From: Lentisalinibacter orientalis
GTDB lineage: Bacteria; Pseudomonadota; Gammaproteobacteria; Steroidobacterales; Woeseiaceae
DNA: 64,000 bases
NCBI RefSeq assembly: GCF_040706535.1
Contig: NZ_JAPDRJ010000001.1
Coordinates: 1,116,001-1,180,000 of the forward strand
Direction of reading: 5' to 3'
This document shows positions 43,192 through 51,737 of the stretch, in pieces. A program made the position numbers and the translations under genes. Each line of letters starts with the position of its first letter. Positions within the stretch are counted from its first letter, which is position 1. Under the pieces are notes generated by a model that saw only the letters and a list, made by a program, of their open reading frames with translations, made no database searches and was not told where the DNA came from.

Positions 43192-44037
43192 TCAGCAGTG
43201 CCACACGCGTGGCAATGTTATACCAGAGGTCTCGCCGGCCAGCGTGACGAGGCGGGTCAGCATGGCGCGCATCGCGGCGCCGTCGGCGGCCACGACGCGG
43301 AGGACGGCGAGCCCGTCGAGGAGGGTGGCGCCGAGGTCGGCATGGTCTTCGGCCGGCGTTTCCCGGGCCGCCGTCACGATGCGGTCGCAGTCCGGTGCGA
43401 CCACGACCAGCGTCGCGAGGCAGTGCGCGCCGTCGGCCACCGGCCCGCGGGCGAGACTGGCGTCGATGGGCCCGGTGAGCGCGTCGTCCAGCAGGAAATG
43501 ATCGGCGAAGGCGAGGCGGCCGTCGATCCGCACGCGCCAGCGGTCCGAGACCCGGCCGCGGCTCACGGTCTCCCCCATGGCGCGGCGGCCGAACACGGTG
43601 CTCTCGAGCGCCAGCAGGCAGGCGCCCGGCGCCACCTCGATCGTGAGCGAGCGGGCGAGCCGGGCGCCGTCGAAGACGATGGTCTCCTGGGGCAGCCAGC
43701 AGGCGACGGCGTCTGCGTCGACGCAGAGCCGGGTCGTCACGCGGGCCTCTCCACGGCCCGCTGCGCGGTAGACGCGCTCCGCCGCCTGGCTGGTCACCGT
43801 CGCACGCGCGCCCGCGCGCCAGTGGATCTCGTTGGTCAGCGTATCGCCGTCGGCGAGACCCCCCGCGGTGTTCAGCAGCACGGCTTCCGGGCTGCCGTCG
43901 TGCTTGCGGGGGAAGCGGACCTTAGAACACCCCTGCTGGTACAGCTCGTCGAGACCGGTGCCGGAGGCACGGCGTTTGAAAGAGACCCGGGCGGCGCCGG
44001 ACGAGCGCTGCAGGGCGGGGGCGGCGTCCGCGGTCAC
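43192..44037 (-). CDS. ureD: Urease accessory protein UreD (UreH)
   Basis: A 281-residue scaffold protein that binds apourease and recruits UreF and UreG. Typical stretches are LLNTAGGLADGD, TVTSQAAERVYRA and QETIVFDGARL. GTG 44037 overlaps the recQ stop in a GTGA arrangement, so the urease operon is translationally coupled to recQ. Confidence 0.94.
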   Translation of the reverse strand: MTADAAPALQRSSGAARVSFKRRASGTGLDELYQQGCSKVRFPRKHDGSPEAVLLNTAGGLADGDTLTNEIHWRAGARATVTSQAAERVYRAAGRGEARVTTRLCVDADAVACWLPQETIVFDGARLARSLTIEVAPGACLLALESTVFGRRAMGETVSRGRVSDRWRVRIDGRLAFADHFLLDDALTGPIDASLARGPVADGAHCLATLVVVAPDCDRIVTAARETPAEDHADLGATLLDGLAVLRVVAADGAAMRAMLTRLVTLAGETSGITLPRVWHC

Positions 44038-45899
44038 CGCGTGCCGGCGCCGGCCGAGGCGCGGGCGGTCTCGCCCGCAGTCGCATCCGCGGACTCGTCC
44101 GTGACCCCTTCGGTCGCAATAATCTCCAGGAAGGCCTCGCCGTAGCGCTCCAGCTTTGCCTCGCCCACGCCGTTGATGCTCAGGAGGTCGGCTTCCGTCT
44201 TCGGCCGGTGCTCGGCCATCTGCTGCAGCGTGGCGTCGTGGAAGATGACGTAGGGCGGCAGGTCGAGCCGGTCGGCGATCTCCTTGCGGCGTTTGCGCAG
44301 CGCCTCGAACAGCGACTGGTCCGCCGGTGCGAGGTCGGCGGCGGCATCCCGGCGCTGCTTCTTCTCCGTCTTGAGCTTGCGGTCCTCGCGCAGCCGGAGC
44401 TCGATCTCGCCGCGCAGCAGCGGCCGGCTCCGGTCGGTGAGCACCAGCGCGCCGTAGCGGCTCTGGTCGGATTTCAGGTAGCCCTGCACGATGAGCTGGC
44501 GCACCACCGAGCGCCAGGCGGGGCCGGCCAGCTCCGTGCCGATGCCGTAGACGGAGAGCCGGTCGTGGCGGTGCTGGGTGATCTTGTCGGTGGTCTTGCC
44601 GAGCAGCACGTCCACCACGTGGGCGGCGCCGAAACGCTGGCCGGTGCGATAGACGGCGGAGAGCAGCTTCTGCGCCGCCTCGGTGCCGTCCCAGGTGGCC
44701 GGCGGGTTCAGGCAGTTGTCGCAGTTGCCGCAGTCCTCAGTGAGCTCGTCGCCGAAGTAGGCGAGCAGCGGCCGGCGCCGGCACTCGGTGACCTCGCACC
44801 AGCCGAGCAGCGCGTCGAGCTTCTGGCGATCGTGGCGCTTCCTGTCCTCGTCCGCCTCGGAGTCGTCCACCATCTGGCGCAGGCGCACGACATCCTGCAA
44901 GCCGTAGATCATCCAGGCCTCGGCCGGTTCGCCGTCGCGCCCGGCGCGGCCGGTCTCCTGATAGTACGACTCGATGCTCTTCGGCAGATCCAGGTGCGCG
45001 ACGAAGCGCACGTCCGGCCGGTCGATGCCCATGCCGAAGGCGATGGTGGCCACGACGATGACGGATTCCTCGGTGAGGAAGCGGTGCTGGTGATCCGCGC
45101 GCATCTCGGCGGACAGACCGGCGTGGTAGGGCAGGGCGTTGTGGCCCTCGCGTTGCAGCGCCTCGGCAATGCTCTCCGTCTTCTTCCGCGACAGGCAGTA
45201 GACGATGCCTGCCTCGCCGGCGTGGCCCTGGAGGAACTGGGTGAGCTGGCGGCGGGTGTCCGACTTCGGCTGCACCAGATAGCGGATGTTGGGGCGGTCG
45301 AAGGGGCTGACGAAGACGGCGGGATCGTTCAGCGCGAGGCGCTCGACGATCTCCTCGCGAACGATCGGCGTGGCGGTGGCGGTCAGCGCCAGCCGCGGCA
45401 CGCCGGGGAAGAGGTCGCCGAGGGTGTCCAGCGCCAGGTAGTCGGAGCGGAAGTCATGGCCCCACTGGCTGACGCAGTGCGCCTCGTCGATGGCGATCAC
45501 CGACAGCGGAACCTCGGCCAGCAGCGCCTGGGTGTGGGGCTGCACCAGGCGCTCGGGCGCGACGTAGAGCAGCTGGATCTCGCCGGCCTTCAGGCGGGCG
45601 ATGACGTCCCCCTGCTCCTCCCGGCTCAGGCTCGAGTTCAGGAATGCCGCCTCGATGCCGAGCTCGTGCAGGGCACGGACCTGGTCCTGCATGAGGGCGA
45701 TCAGCGGCGAGACCACCAGGCCGACGCCGCCGCGCACCAGCGCCGGGATCTGATAGCAGAGCGACTTGCCGCCGCCGGTGGGCATGAGCACCAGCGCGTC
45801 GCGGCCGGCCAGTGCCGCCTCGATGACCGCGGCCTGGTCGCCGCGAAAGTGCCGGTAGCCGAAGACGTCGCGGAGGGTCTGCAGGGCGGGATCGTGCAT
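44034..45899 (-). CDS. recQ: ATP-dependent DNA helicase RecQ
   Basis: A 621-residue 3'-5' DNA helicase for recombination and fork repair. Walker A MPTGGGKS, DEAHCVSQWGHDFR, the motif VI QETGRAGRDG, the zinc-binding cysteines (CRRR, DCGNCDNC), a winged-helix region and a full HRDC domain (LFEALRKRRKEIA to LERYGEAFLEII) are all present. It is the first gene of a transcript that continues into ureD with a four-base overlap. REP R7 lies upstream, between it and rhlE. Confidence 0.97.
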   Translation of the reverse strand: MHDPALQTLRDVFGYRHFRGDQAAVIEAALAGRDALVLMPTGGGKSLCYQIPALVRGGVGLVVSPLIALMQDQVRALHELGIEAAFLNSSLSREEQGDVIARLKAGEIQLLYVAPERLVQPHTQALLAEVPLSVIAIDEAHCVSQWGHDFRSDYLALDTLGDLFPGVPRLALTATATPIVREEIVERLALNDPAVFVSPFDRPNIRYLVQPKSDTRRQLTQFLQGHAGEAGIVYCLSRKKTESIAEALQREGHNALPYHAGLSAEMRADHQHRFLTEESVIVVATIAFGMGIDRPDVRFVAHLDLPKSIESYYQETGRAGRDGEPAEAWMIYGLQDVVRLRQMVDDSEADEDRKRHDRQKLDALLGWCEVTECRRRPLLAYFGDELTEDCGNCDNCLNPPATWDGTEAAQKLLSAVYRTGQRFGAAHVVDVLLGKTTDKITQHRHDRLSVYGIGTELAGPAWRSVVRQLIVQGYLKSDQSRYGALVLTDRSRPLLRGEIELRLREDRKLKTEKKQRRDAAADLAPADQSLFEALRKRRKEIADRLDLPPYVIFHDATLQQMAEHRPKTEADLLSINGVGEAKLERYGEAFLEIIATEGVTDESADATAGETARASAGAGTR

Positions 45900-45931
45900 G
45901 CCACGAATGATCGCACAGCCCCGTCAGAATT

Positions 45932-45999
45932 GTAGGAGGGGCTTTAGCCCCGATTTACGTATGAATCGGGGCTAAAGCCCCTCCTACGAGGCCTCCTAC
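45932..45999. repeat. REP-like repeat R7
   Basis: A complete inverted unit (GTAGGAGGGGCTTTAGCCCC ... GGGGCTAAAGCCCCTCCTAC) plus an extra GCCTCCTAC. The extra arm supplies the TAG stop of rhlE (45996-45998, minus strand). Confidence 0.92.
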
Positions 46000-47237
46000 G
46001 CGCGTTTGCGGCCCCGGGACTGGTTATTCTGCCGGCGCGGCCCGTTGCGCCGCGGCTGCGGGCGCTGCTGGCGTGCGGTCGTCAGCGGCTCCGGCCGGAT
46101 GCGCGGGTCCGGTTCGTAGCCCGGGATCACTTCCTTGTCGATGCGGACGTTCAGCAGCCGCTCGATGTCGCGCAGCAGTCTGTCCTCGTCCACGCAGACA
46201 AGCGAGACGGCGTGGCCGTCCAGGCCCGCGCGGGCCGTGCGGCCGATGCGGTGCACGTAGTCCTCCGGCACGTGGGGCAGCTCGTAGTTCACCACGTGGG
46301 GCAGGCTGTCGATGTCGAGCCCGCGGGCCGCGATGTCGGTGGCCACCAGCACGCGGATCCTGCCGGATTTGAAGTCCGCGAGCGCCTTGGTGCGCGCGCC
46401 CTGGGACTTGTTGCCGTGAATCGCGGCCGCGTCCAGGCCGTCGGCCGACAGCTGCTTCGACAGCCGGTCGGCGCCGTGTTTGGTGCGCGTGAAGACGAGC
46501 ACCTGGCGCCAGTTCTCCGCGCCGATGCGGTGGGACAGCAGCTCGCGCTTGCGCGCCTTGTCCACCGGGTGCACGAGCTGGATGACACGGTCCGCCGTGG
46601 TGTTGCGCGGCGCCACCGAGATCTCCACCGGGGACTTCAGGAAGTCCGCGGCGAGGCTGCGGATCTCCGGCGAGAAGGTGGCGGAGAACAGCAGGTTCTG
46701 CCGCTCGGTGGGCAGCAGCTTCAGGATCTTGCGGATATCGCGGATGAAGCCCATGTCGAGCATGCGGTCCGCCTCGTCCAGGACCAGAATCTCGACGCCC
46801 GAGAGGTCGATGGTGCGTTGCTCCACGTGGTCCAGCAGCCGGCCCGGCGTGGCGACGACGATGTCCACGCCGTCGCGCAGGCGCTTGATCTGGGGTCGGA
46901 TGCTGACACCGCCGAAGATCTGCAGCGAGCGGGTGGGCAGGTGGCAGCCGTAGTTCCTGACGCTCTCGCTGACCTGGGCGGCGAGTTCCCGCGTGGGCAC
47001 GAGTATCAGGGCGCGGATGCGGCGCTTGCCGCCGGGCCGCGATGCCATGAGCCGCTGCAGCAGCGGCAGCGTGAAACCGGCGGTCTTGCCGGTGCCCGTC
47101 TGGGCGCTGGCCAGGATGTCGCGGCCTTCGAGGATGGGCGGTATGGCCTCGCGCTGGATGGGGGTCGCCTCGCGGTAACCCTGTTTTTCGACAGCACTCA
47201 GCAATTCGGCCGAAAGGCCGAGTTCAGAAAAAAGCAT
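45996..47237 (-). CDS. rhlE: DEAD-box RNA helicase RhlE-like
   Basis: A 413-residue RNA helicase for ribosome assembly or mRNA turnover. Motifs: the Q motif (ATPIQREAIP), AQTGTGKT, PTRELAAQV, DEAD (VLDEADRMLDMGF), SATFSPEI, and HRIGRTARAG. The short Arg/Gln/Asn-rich basic tail (QQRPQPRRNGPRRQNNQSRG in part) is typical of RhlE. The stop is supplied by REP R7. Upstream lies a long untranslated leader next to the divergent yaiI-like gene. Confidence 0.93.
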   Translation of the reverse strand: MLFSELGLSAELLSAVEKQGYREATPIQREAIPPILEGRDILASAQTGTGKTAGFTLPLLQRLMASRPGGKRRIRALILVPTRELAAQVSESVRNYGCHLPTRSLQIFGGVSIRPQIKRLRDGVDIVVATPGRLLDHVEQRTIDLSGVEILVLDEADRMLDMGFIRDIRKILKLLPTERQNLLFSATFSPEIRSLAADFLKSPVEISVAPRNTTADRVIQLVHPVDKARKRELLSHRIGAENWRQVLVFTRTKHGADRLSKQLSADGLDAAAIHGNKSQGARTKALADFKSGRIRVLVATDIAARGLDIDSLPHVVNYELPHVPEDYVHRIGRTARAGLDGHAVSLVCVDEDRLLRDIERLLNVRIDKEVIPGYEPDPRIRPEPLTTARQQRPQPRRNGPRRQNNQSRGRKRA

Positions 47238-47405
47238 GGATAGTTACTCCGGTTCGTCTGACCCGCAGCACGACGGAGTCGCGCACGGTTCGGCCCAGAC
47301 TGGATTCTTTGGGTGTGACTCCGGGAGCGCAGGGTGCGCTGCGGAGTGATTGGCGCAGACCGATGTGCGCCAGGCTGCGCGCACTGTAACAGAAACCGCA
47401 CCAAT

Positions 47406-47472
47406 GTAGGAGGGCCTTCAGGCCCGATTATTAATTGATCGGGGCTAAAGCCCCTCCTACGGGTCCTCCTGC
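47406..47472. repeat. REP-like repeat R8
   Basis: A complete inverted unit (GTAGGAGGGCCTTCAGGCCC ... GGGGCTAAAGCCCCTCCTAC) plus GTCCTCCTGC, placed between the divergent starts of rhlE and the YaiI-like gene, 26 bp before the latter. Confidence 0.9.
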
Positions 47473-47497
47473 CTCGTCCGTAGGTCATAATGCGCGC

Positions 47498-47953
47498 ATG
47501 AAGATCTGGGTGGACGCCGACGCCTGTCCCGTGGTGGTGCGGGAGATCCTGTTCCGGGCCGCGAAGCGTACGGGCGTGGAAGTGACGCTGGTGGCGAATC
47601 AGCCGGTGGCGACGCCGAAGCTGGCCAACGTCAACTCACTGCAGGTGTCCCACGGGTTCGACGTCGCCGACGACGAGATCGTGAAGCGTGCGGCGCCCGG
47701 CGACCTCGTGATCACCAGCGACATCCCGCTGGCGGCGGAGGTCATCGCAAAGGGCGCCCAGGCGCTCAGCCCTCGCGGCGAGCTGCACACCACCGAGAAC
47801 ATCCGCGCGCGGCTCAACATGCGCGACTTCCTGGACACCATGCGCTCGAGCGGCGTGGAGATGGGCGGCGGCCCGGCGGCGTTCAGCCAGCGTGACAAGC
47901 AGGCGTTTGCGAATCAGCTGGATCGTCTGCTGACCCGGCATCACCCGCTGTAG
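47498..47953 (+). CDS. YaiI/YqxD (UPF0178) family protein
   Basis: A 151-residue protein of the conserved UPF0178 family. MKIWVDADACPVVVREIL, DLVITSDIPLAAEVI and RDFLDTMRS are diagnostic. The fold is PIN/NYN-like, with acidic residues D7 and D9 in the right place, but the activity is unknown. Its TAG stop is provided by REP R9. Confidence 0.93.
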   Translation: MKIWVDADACPVVVREILFRAAKRTGVEVTLVANQPVATPKLANVNSLQVSHGFDVADDEIVKRAAPGDLVITSDIPLAAEVIAKGAQALSPRGELHTTENIRARLNMRDFLDTMRSSGVEMGGGPAAFSQRDKQAFANQLDRLLTRHHPL

Positions 47954-48025
47954 GAGGGCCTTCAGGCCCGATCCATCGAACCATCGGGCCGTCGGGCCTG
48001 AAGGCCCTCCTACGGGCCCTCCTAC
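47950..48025. repeat. REP-like repeat R9
   Basis: A complete inverted unit between convergent genes, with an extra CCCTCCTAC. It supplies a TAG stop on both strands: for the YaiI-like gene (47951-47953) and for the peptidoglycan-binding protein (48022-48024). Confidence 0.93.
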
Positions 48026-49818
48026 AGGCGGTCCACCTCCGCGGCGAGGACTCCGAGCAGCTGGGGGCTCACCTCGCCCGTCACGTCCAGGCCATTCTCC
48101 GCCTGGAACTGGGAGATGGCGATGGTGGTCTCCATGTTCATCTCGCCGCTCGCGCCGCCGGTGTCGTAGCCGAGCGCCTGCAGATAGTTCTGGGCGGTCT
48201 CCACCGTGTCACCGGTGCGCAGCGCCTCGGAGAGCGCGGGGCCCGCGCCGCCCGGTGCCTGCTTCGGCGGGGCGGCCGCTGCCGGCGCGCCCTGCGCGCC
48301 GCCGCCCATCATCTGCTCCATCATGTTGCCCATGCCCATCTGTTCCATCATCCGGCGCTGCTCGGGCGTCATGTTCTTCATGGCCTCCTCGTATTCCTTC
48401 ATGGCCTCGGCCATCTCCGGCGATGACGCGCCGGCCCCGCCCATCGCCTCCGCCATCTCCTGATCGATGTCGCGCACCGGCATATCGGGTGGCAGCAGGC
48501 TCTCTCCGCACCATTCAGGCCGGAATTCGACCAGCCTGACATCCGTGACGATCGAGTGCGAGCGGCCGCTCATCGATGTCCTGCCCATGACTTTCGATTC
48601 GATCGTCTGCTCGATCTCGAGCGGCAGACCGTTGCGCAGCATGCCGACGAGGTTGTTGAGCAGGCCCGCGAAGAACGAGTTCTCGGCCATGTCGGGCGGC
48701 ACCTCGGTGGTGAGGTTCTCGTAGAACGTGCGGACGATGCCGAGTCCCGGCACTGCGTCGGACACCCAGACGGTGCCGGTGCTCCGGGTGGAGACCATGT
48801 CAGCGAACGGCACCATGCCGCCGCCGCCGAGACCGCCCTCGTAGGCGAATTCGTAGCGGGTGGTGGGGTAACCGATGCGCGGTCCGCCGGGCGTCGGCGA
48901 GTGCATGTCCACCTTGGTGCTCCACCCGGATCCGGTCACCATCGCCGAAGCATCGAAGCTCCGGCGCAGCGTGACCTGCATCGCCTCACCCTCGAGGAAA
49001 TCCGCCGCCGACATCGTCCCGGTGCCGATCTCCGGCGGCAGATGAATGTCCATGACCTGATGCGGGGTCACCATCGCCATTCGGCAGTAGGCGTAGGTAA
49101 TGGCGAACGGCTGGACCTGGGGGGGCTTGTCCTCCAGGCTGCAGACTTTGTCACGAGCCACCTGCAGGCCCTCGGTGATGCCTGCCCGGGTCGGTGCGCC
49201 CGGCAGCCGCTCGACCGTGTCGAAGGTGATCGGGGACCCTGCCTCCGTCATGCTCAGCTCGATCCTGTCGATGATCGCATTCAGCGCCCAACCGATCGTA
49301 TCGCTCGCGCCGCAGAGCGCATCGATGGTGCCGTCGAACTCTCCGAACGGCGACTGCTCGTGGACGACGTCGCCGTAGTGGGTCTGGACGCCCGAGACGA
49401 GCACGGCCTTGTTGACGCCGGCCATGCGCTCCGGCGCGGGTGCCATGCCCGAGACCGGGCAATCCACGACGTTGATGCCGCGCCGGACGAGCACGGATCC
49501 GGGCTCTCCCTGCAGGTAGCGCAGTTCGAAGACGCCTTCCTCCATCGGCGCACGCAGTTCGGCCGGGTTGCCCTCGCTGGTCAGCCGGGAGCTGACGGCG
49601 CGGTCGGCCGGGGCGGCCGGTTCGGCGAGGCCGATGCGGTCACGGGGTCCGTCCGGGCCCGTCCACCGGACCTCGAACCCCTCTCCTGCGCAGACGCTCT
49701 CCGGGGCGTCCAGCGACTGCGCGTATGCAGCGGACTGTGCGAACAGGGCAGCGGCCGCGACCAGCGCGGTGTACAGCCTGTTCATACGGCATGCGCCGGT
49801 GTTGGCAACTTGGCTCAT
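48022..49818 (-). CDS. Exported protein with C-terminal peptidoglycan-binding domain
   Basis: A 598-residue exported protein. The start ATG 49818 has GAGGAA seven bases upstream; an internal Met at 49785 begins the actual signal peptide (MNRLYTALVAAAALF, cleavage near AYAQ). The large central part has no recognised domain. A Met/Gln/Glu-rich segment (MEQMGMGNMMEQMMGGG) precedes a C-terminal PG_binding_1-like domain (AQNYLQALGYDTGG, AISQFQAENGLDVTGEVSP). The same terminal domain occurs at the N-terminus of the neighbour at 49858-50430. The stop is REP-derived. Cell-wall association is inferred. Confidence 0.8.
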   Translation of the reverse strand: MSQVANTGACRMNRLYTALVAAAALFAQSAAYAQSLDAPESVCAGEGFEVRWTGPDGPRDRIGLAEPAAPADRAVSSRLTSEGNPAELRAPMEEGVFELRYLQGEPGSVLVRRGINVVDCPVSGMAPAPERMAGVNKAVLVSGVQTHYGDVVHEQSPFGEFDGTIDALCGASDTIGWALNAIIDRIELSMTEAGSPITFDTVERLPGAPTRAGITEGLQVARDKVCSLEDKPPQVQPFAITYAYCRMAMVTPHQVMDIHLPPEIGTGTMSAADFLEGEAMQVTLRRSFDASAMVTGSGWSTKVDMHSPTPGGPRIGYPTTRYEFAYEGGLGGGGMVPFADMVSTRSTGTVWVSDAVPGLGIVRTFYENLTTEVPPDMAENSFFAGLLNNLVGMLRNGLPLEIEQTIESKVMGRTSMSGRSHSIVTDVRLVEFRPEWCGESLLPPDMPVRDIDQEMAEAMGGAGASSPEMAEAMKEYEEAMKNMTPEQRRMMEQMGMGNMMEQMMGGGAQGAPAAAAPPKQAPGGAGPALSEALRTGDTVETAQNYLQALGYDTGGASGEMNMETTIAISQFQAENGLDVTGEVSPQLLGVLAAEVDRL

Positions 49819-49857
49819 GGCAGTTCCTCGGTCCCCGTGTTCCCGGGGCGTCTGTGT

Positions 49858-50430
49858 CTACGGGTTACGGCAAGACTCGATGTCGCTCTCGGTGATGCCG
49901 AGATCCTTTGCAGCGGATTCGAGATCCGCGGCGGTGGCGTTCACGTCGTAGATGTCGCGGGTGGTGCGGGCGATGTCCGCGCCGGCTTCGCCACCGAAGC
50001 GCCCGGCCACGCGGGTGGCGGCCCGCATCAGGCTGCCGAAACCGCGCTTCTTCTGGTTCGCTTCCTGGGCGGCGGCGATCTTCTCCTGCAGGCAGGCCTG
50101 CTGGGCGGCCTGCAGGGCCGCCGGATCCCTGGCGGGCTGCGCAGCCGGGGCCGCCGCCGCGGCGGGCGCCGAATTGCCTTCCTTCAGTTTCGACTTGATC
50201 ACGCCGGCGAGCTGCGGCGAAGCCTCGCCGGTGACCTCCAGGCCATTCTCCGCCTGGAACTTCGAGATGGCCACCACCGTCTCGGTGGTCATCTCGCCCT
50301 CGGTGTTGCCGGTCTCGTAGCCGAGCGCGGCGAGGTCCTGCTGGATGATCCTGGTCAGGGCGTCGGCGGCTGCCATGCCGGGCAGCACGAGGGCCAGGAG
50401 CATGAGTATCGCGAGTGACTTTCTCAGCAT
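49858..50430 (-). CDS. Exported protein with N-terminal peptidoglycan-binding domain
   Basis: A 190-residue exported protein. A signal peptide ends near AAAD; a PG_binding_1-like domain follows (IIQQDLAALGYETGN, AISKFQAENGLEVTGEASPQ), then an Ala/Pro-rich linker and a helical C-terminal part with QAAQQACLQEKIAAAQEANQ. GGGGAGGAG lies just before the ATG. It lies 40 bp upstream of the larger protein on the same strand and shares the peptidoglycan-binding domain with it at DNA level, so the two probably arose by local duplication and act together. Confidence 0.83.
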   Translation of the reverse strand: MLRKSLAILMLLALVLPGMAAADALTRIIQQDLAALGYETGNTEGEMTTETVVAISKFQAENGLEVTGEASPQLAGVIKSKLKEGNSAPAAAAAPAAQPARDPAALQAAQQACLQEKIAAAQEANQKKRGFGSLMRAATRVAGRFGGEAGADIARTTRDIYDVNATAADLESAAKDLGITESDIESCRNP

Positions 50431-50731
50431 CGTCTTCTCCTCCCCGGTGGGGGTCGTTCGGGATTCGCTCGGAGAGCGACGGTGGGATGGGTGGCGTCGA
50501 AGATGGCCGGATGGAGCGGGCGAAGCCGTCCGTCGGCGTCGGGCGCCGAGGTGGCGGCAAGCGTGGACGGGACGTCCCTAACGCGCACGAAATCTCCCCC
50601 GATCCTTGTTCTTCTTTCGAGCCGGTAGCGGCTGCATCGCCGCTGCCTTCCCTGAGCGGCGTGCGCCATTGTGCCTCTATACTGCGCGAAATTTCCGCGG
50701 ATTTGAAGCGCACAGACAGTACACTGAGTGG
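50431..50731. other. Divergent intergenic region
   Basis: About 300 bp between the peptidoglycan-binding gene and the metallophosphoesterase, transcribed in opposite directions. A TATACT (50678-50683) is a possible -10 for the rightward gene without a good -35. No small gene or repeat was recognised. Confidence 0.5.
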
Positions 50732-51682
50732 ATGACCAACCGTCCACCGCCGCAAGGCTACGACCTCATCGGCGACATCCACGGCTACGCCGACCCGCTC
50801 GTCCGCCTCCTCGACAAGCTGGGTTACGCCGAACGCGACGGCATCTGGCGCCACCCCACCCGCGAGGTGATCTTCCTCGGCGACTTCATCGACCGCGGCC
50901 CGCACCAGCGGGAGGTCATCGACGTCGTGCGGCCCATGATCGAGGCGGGCACCGCGCTGGCCGTGATGGGCAACCACGAATTCAACGCGCTGGGCTTCCA
51001 CACGCCGCATCCGGACACGGGCGAGCCGCTCAGGCCCTGGTCGAAGAAGAACCGGGACCAGCACGACGCCTTCATCAACGCCTACGAGGGCCGCGAGGAC
51101 GAGATGCGCGCGACGCTCGACTGGTTCCGCACGCTGCCGCTGTGGCTGGACCTGGGCGCGCTGAGGGTGATCCATGCCTGCTGGGATCCGCATCTCCTGT
51201 CCGAGGTGCGCGCGGAGGTGGACGGGCAGCATCTCACCGATGAGTTCCTGGTGGCGGGCAGCGCGCCGGGCACCTGGCAGCACGAGGCCATCGACTCGTT
51301 GCTGAAGGGCAAGGAGATCGACCTGCCGGAGGGCAAGTCCGTGCGGGACAAGAGCGGCAACCACCGCCATCGCATCCGGGTGCGCTGGTGGGACTCCCAC
51401 GCCACCACCTACCGCGAGGCCCACTTCGGGCCGGAGTCGGTGGAGACCCATATCCCGGACGACCCCATCGAGGGCGACCACCTCGTCGAGTACTCCCACG
51501 ACGACCCGCCCTGCTTCGTGGGTCACTACTGGCTGGAAGGCGAGCCGGAACCGCTGGCGCCCAACATCGCCTGCCTCGACTACAGCGTGGCCAAACCCGG
51601 CGGCAAGCTGGTGGCCTACCGCTGGGACGACGGGGATGTGGAGCTCAGCCGCGAGCGGTTCGTGTCCGTCGATCGCATGTAG
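50732..51682 (+). CDS. Calcineurin-like metallophosphoesterase
   Basis: A 316-residue dinuclear-metal phosphoesterase. The metal-binding motifs are in order: GDIHG (D15, H17), GDFIDRG and GNHE, then later VIHACWD and GHYW histidines. This matches bacterial PrpE/serine-threonine phosphatase-like proteins. ATG 50732 is where family similarity begins. The natural substrate, protein phosphatase or nucleotide hydrolase, cannot be told. Its TAG stop comes from REP R10. Confidence 0.9.
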   Translation: MTNRPPPQGYDLIGDIHGYADPLVRLLDKLGYAERDGIWRHPTREVIFLGDFIDRGPHQREVIDVVRPMIEAGTALAVMGNHEFNALGFHTPHPDTGEPLRPWSKKNRDQHDAFINAYEGREDEMRATLDWFRTLPLWLDLGALRVIHACWDPHLLSEVRAEVDGQHLTDEFLVAGSAPGTWQHEAIDSLLKGKEIDLPEGKSVRDKSGNHRHRIRVRWWDSHATTYREAHFGPESVETHIPDDPIEGDHLVEYSHDDPPCFVGHYWLEGEPEPLAPNIACLDYSVAKPGGKLVAYRWDDGDVELSRERFVSVDRM

Positions 51683-51733
51683 GAGGGCCTTCAGGCCCGA
51701 TCATTAATGAATCGGGCCTGAAGCCCCTCCTGC
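51679..51733. repeat. REP-like repeat R10
   Basis: A complete inverted unit (GTAGGAGGGCCTTCAGGCCC ... GGGCCTGAAGCCCCTCCTGC) between convergent genes. Its TAG is the metallophosphoesterase stop (51680-51682). Confidence 0.92.
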
Positions 51734-51737
51734 ATTA

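Noticed and set aside
44208..45935. 575-codon plus-strand frame
   Set aside because: Antisense to recQ; no domain seen.
48556..50418. 620-codon plus-strand frame
   Set aside because: Antisense to the two peptidoglycan-binding genes; Arg/Gly-rich without motifs.
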